Notes under the pieces: generated by a model
What the model was told of the DNA's origin: nothing
Databases searched by the model: none
Seen by the model: only the letters and a program-made list of their open reading frames with translations
Shown here: positions 13,519 through 14,982 of the stretch, piece after piece
How the letters are laid out: each line of letters opens with the position of its first letter
Position numbering within the stretch: the stretch's first letter is position 1
Position numbers and translations under genes: made by a program
Source of the DNA: CAWKAV01 sp963847735
GTDB lineage: Bacteria; Desulfobacterota; Desulfuromonadia; Desulfuromonadales; BM103
Assembly: GCA_963847735.1 (NCBI GenBank)
Contig: CAWKAV010000021.1
Coordinates: 1-14,982 of the forward strand
Length of the DNA: 14,982 nucleotides
Direction of reading: 5' to 3'

Positions 13519-14679
13519 ATGTTAACCTGCGCCACTCGAATCGCGGCGGTGCAGATAGTACTCAGAACTCTTTCCCTCTGCATTTTTGCGGCGATTGTGC
13601 TGCTTTCTCCGAGTCGTGGGTTGGCTGCCAACGTGGAAATGCTATCCCCCCGAGCGGGGAGCACGGTTACCGCCAGGAATGCTGAAACGCATCTTCTCCT
13701 GCGCAAAAGCTTGAACGGAGAAGTGGTCAAAGTACGGGTCGATGAATCCGGAAATATCATTGAGTCGATAGTTGCCGAGCAAGATGAAAATTATGAATAC
13801 CTCCATTTCCGGTTGCCCCTTTCACCGGACCGGAACAGTTTTACCCTTCTCCCCGGCGAACAGAGTTTCGAACTGTATTATCGCCCGATTCGCGCAAATT
13901 TGAATGCCAATGAACTGGGTAAGGAAGTCTACCTCTTTCATAAGAACGATCAATTGCCCGATAGCTGTTCAGATTGTCACGATCTAATCGAGACCAGAAC
14001 GTCAGAATTGACGGGAATTGAAAGCCAGGTGTCGTGTGTCACATGCCATCAGAATGTGATTGACAAAGCCGAATGGCAGCACAGTCCCGCAGTCAATCGC
14101 CAATGTCTCTCATGCCATCAGCAGTTCATAAAGCCGTTTCGGATTGGTTTCCCCGTGGCCAAGGAAGAGCTCTGCTTTGCCTGTCACACCGGCAAACAAG
14201 CATGGTTATCAAAGCCGTTCGTCCATGGTCCATTGAAAGTAGGCGGGTGCAATTTATGTCATAATCCACATGGGGATGATTATCGTTATCAACTCTGGGC
14301 CGATGGTTCACTGGACCTCTGCCTTGCTTGTCACAGCGATATGGAGGCCCTTTTTGATTTGCGTAAGCCACTGCCTTTTGTTCACGGCATCATCAAAGGC
14401 CAGGGTTGTGTTGCGTGTCATGACCCACATGCCACTGACAATCAATTCCTGTTGCGCAAACCGATCAACGAGCTGTGTGTCGGCTGTCATACCAAGTTGG
14501 CCGGAATCAAAAGGGGGCATCCGGTCGGCGGCCATCCATTAGAGGGCCCAACGGAACGGCGGCGCAAAGACCGCAAACTCACATGTACCAGTTGCCATGA
14601 CCCTCATGGCTCAAAATTCCGCAAGCTTTTGGTCGGGGATACTCGGGGAGGCAATGTCTGCACTATCTGCCATAGATAA
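13519..14679 (+). CDS. 10-heme cytochrome with N-terminal beta-rich domain
   Basis: 386 residues from ATG 13519; TTG 13507 and GTG 13549 are other possible starts and none has a strong ribosome binding site. The signal peptide (IVLRTLSLCIFAAIVLLSPS) is cleaved near GLAA/NVEM at about residue 37. Residues about 38-145 contain no heme motif and look like an Ig-like or carboxypeptidase-regulatory-like beta-sandwich (NVEMLSPRAGSTVTARN, VKVRVDESGNIIESIV, SFELYYRPI). Ten CXXCH motifs follow, first Cys at residues 150, 173, 196, 219, 244, 268, 297, 320, 356 and 381. The last pair is a textbook doubled-CXXCH block: GHPVGGHPLEGPT, CTSCHDPHGS, then a final CTICHR. The module is kin to those of the 26- and 16-heme proteins. 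It is probably a periplasmic or surface cytochrome linking heme wires to a protein partner through the N-terminal domain. The partner is unknown. Confidence 0.9.
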   Translation: MLTCATRIAAVQIVLRTLSLCIFAAIVLLSPSRGLAANVEMLSPRAGSTVTARNAETHLLLRKSLNGEVVKVRVDESGNIIESIVAEQDENYEYLHFRLPLSPDRNSFTLLPGEQSFELYYRPIRANLNANELGKEVYLFHKNDQLPDSCSDCHDLIETRTSELTGIESQVSCVTCHQNVIDKAEWQHSPAVNRQCLSCHQQFIKPFRIGFPVAKEELCFACHTGKQAWLSKPFVHGPLKVGGCNLCHNPHGDDYRYQLWADGSLDLCLACHSDMEALFDLRKPLPFVHGIIKGQGCVACHDPHATDNQFLLRKPINELCVGCHTKLAGIKRGHPVGGHPLEGPTERRRKDRKLTCTSCHDPHGSKFRKLLVGDTRGGNVCTICHR

Positions 14680-14982
14680 CTACCGACCAGCCGTTCGCAA
14701 ACGCTTGCGCTTGTTCATCTTGGCTCTCGTGGCCCTGTGTTCCAGTGCCGGCTATAGCGCGGTCGAGGCGGCGGAAAATCCCGTAGACCTTACCCCAATT
14801 GCCAATATCACCTTCGATGATGATGGCGAAGCGCTGAGCTACGCATCGACTGTCTTCTTTGATCCAACGGAGGCCGAGGTCTACGTAATCAATGGGAAAA
14901 CCGGCAGGGTCGTCGTCTATGGTCCTGACTTCTTTCCGCGGGGCTCAATCGGAGCCGGACGTAGCGTTAAATATGCTCGCGG
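14654..14982 (+). CDS. Start of a second NHL-type propeller protein, 3'-truncated by the window edge
   Basis: An open frame runs from ATG 14654 to the window end, 109 residues visible. It overlaps the 10-heme gene by 26 bases. A GGGGAGG lies just upstream (GGGGA is 4 bases away), rather close for a ribosome binding site. The N-terminus has a signal peptide, RKRLRLFILALVALCSSAGY, cleaved near SAVEA/AENP. The visible mature part (DGEALSYASTVFFDPTEAEV, then YVINGKTGRVVVYGPDFFPR) reads like the first blade of an NHL propeller, resembling the protein at 10023. It continues the same tight gene run, so the operon extends past the window. Propeller type is inferred from one blade. Confidence 0.7.
   Translation, partial: MSALSAIDNYRPAVRKRLRLFILALVALCSSAGYSAVEAAENPVDLTPIANITFDDDGEALSYASTVFFDPTEAEVYVINGKTGRVVVYGPDFFPRGSIGAGRSVKYAR

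Noticed and set aside
13497..13685. Open frame starting in an ATGA overlap with the propeller lipoprotein gene
   Set aside because: It is in a different frame from the 10-heme cytochrome, whose signal peptide and heme motifs read cleanly, and its product has no signal or domain.

Overview
The window looks like part of a multiheme c-type cytochrome and extracellular electron transfer locus from a Desulfuromonadia-type bacterium (Geobacter, Desulfuromonas and relatives). The evidence is the density of CXXCH heme motifs (59 in four genes), paired-CXXCH modules, NHL and YVTN propeller proteins, an outer-membrane beta-barrel and a SurA/PpiC-like chaperone, all on the + strand. Base composition and style look uniform throughout, and I see no mobile element, RNA gene or CRISPR array. 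The taxonomic call is inference from gene content only.

Layout. Positions 1-2000 hold the C-terminal 665 residues of an outer-membrane beta-barrel whose start lies outside the window. At 2076-2648 is a small lipoprotein with a TolB/CsgG-like fold. A gap of about 350 bases (2649-3002) carries two strong dyads and weak promoter-like boxes, and is the only real candidate for a promoter region. From 3003 to the end the genes are almost all overlapping or a few bases apart, which suggests one long operon. In order they encode: an exported TolB/CsgG-like protein with FlgD-type Ig domains (3003-4526); a third TolB/CsgG-like lipoprotein (4534-5214); a periplasmic protein with two parvulin-like domains (5190-6818); a 26-heme lipoprotein cytochrome (6815-8761); a 16-heme exported cytochrome (8758-9948); an NHL propeller (10023-10913); a 7-heme cytochrome resembling the nanowire cytochrome OmcS in motif order (10923-12026); a lipoprotein with a DUF4382-like domain and a YVTN propeller (12031-13500); a 10-heme cytochrome with an N-terminal beta-rich domain (13519-14679); and the start of a second NHL-type protein (14654 to the end).

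How the parts may work together (inference). The 26-heme lipoprotein and the 16-heme protein could carry electrons across the periplasm. The 10-heme and 7-heme proteins could act at or beyond the outer membrane. The barrel and the three TolB/CsgG-like proteins could form or gate an outer-membrane exit. The parvulin-like protein could chaperone cytochromes rich in His-x-Pro, and the propellers could be scaffolds. The most interesting possibility is a dedicated assembly and export machine for an OmcS-like cytochrome filament with seven rather than six hemes per subunit. Nothing in the sequence proves polymerisation.
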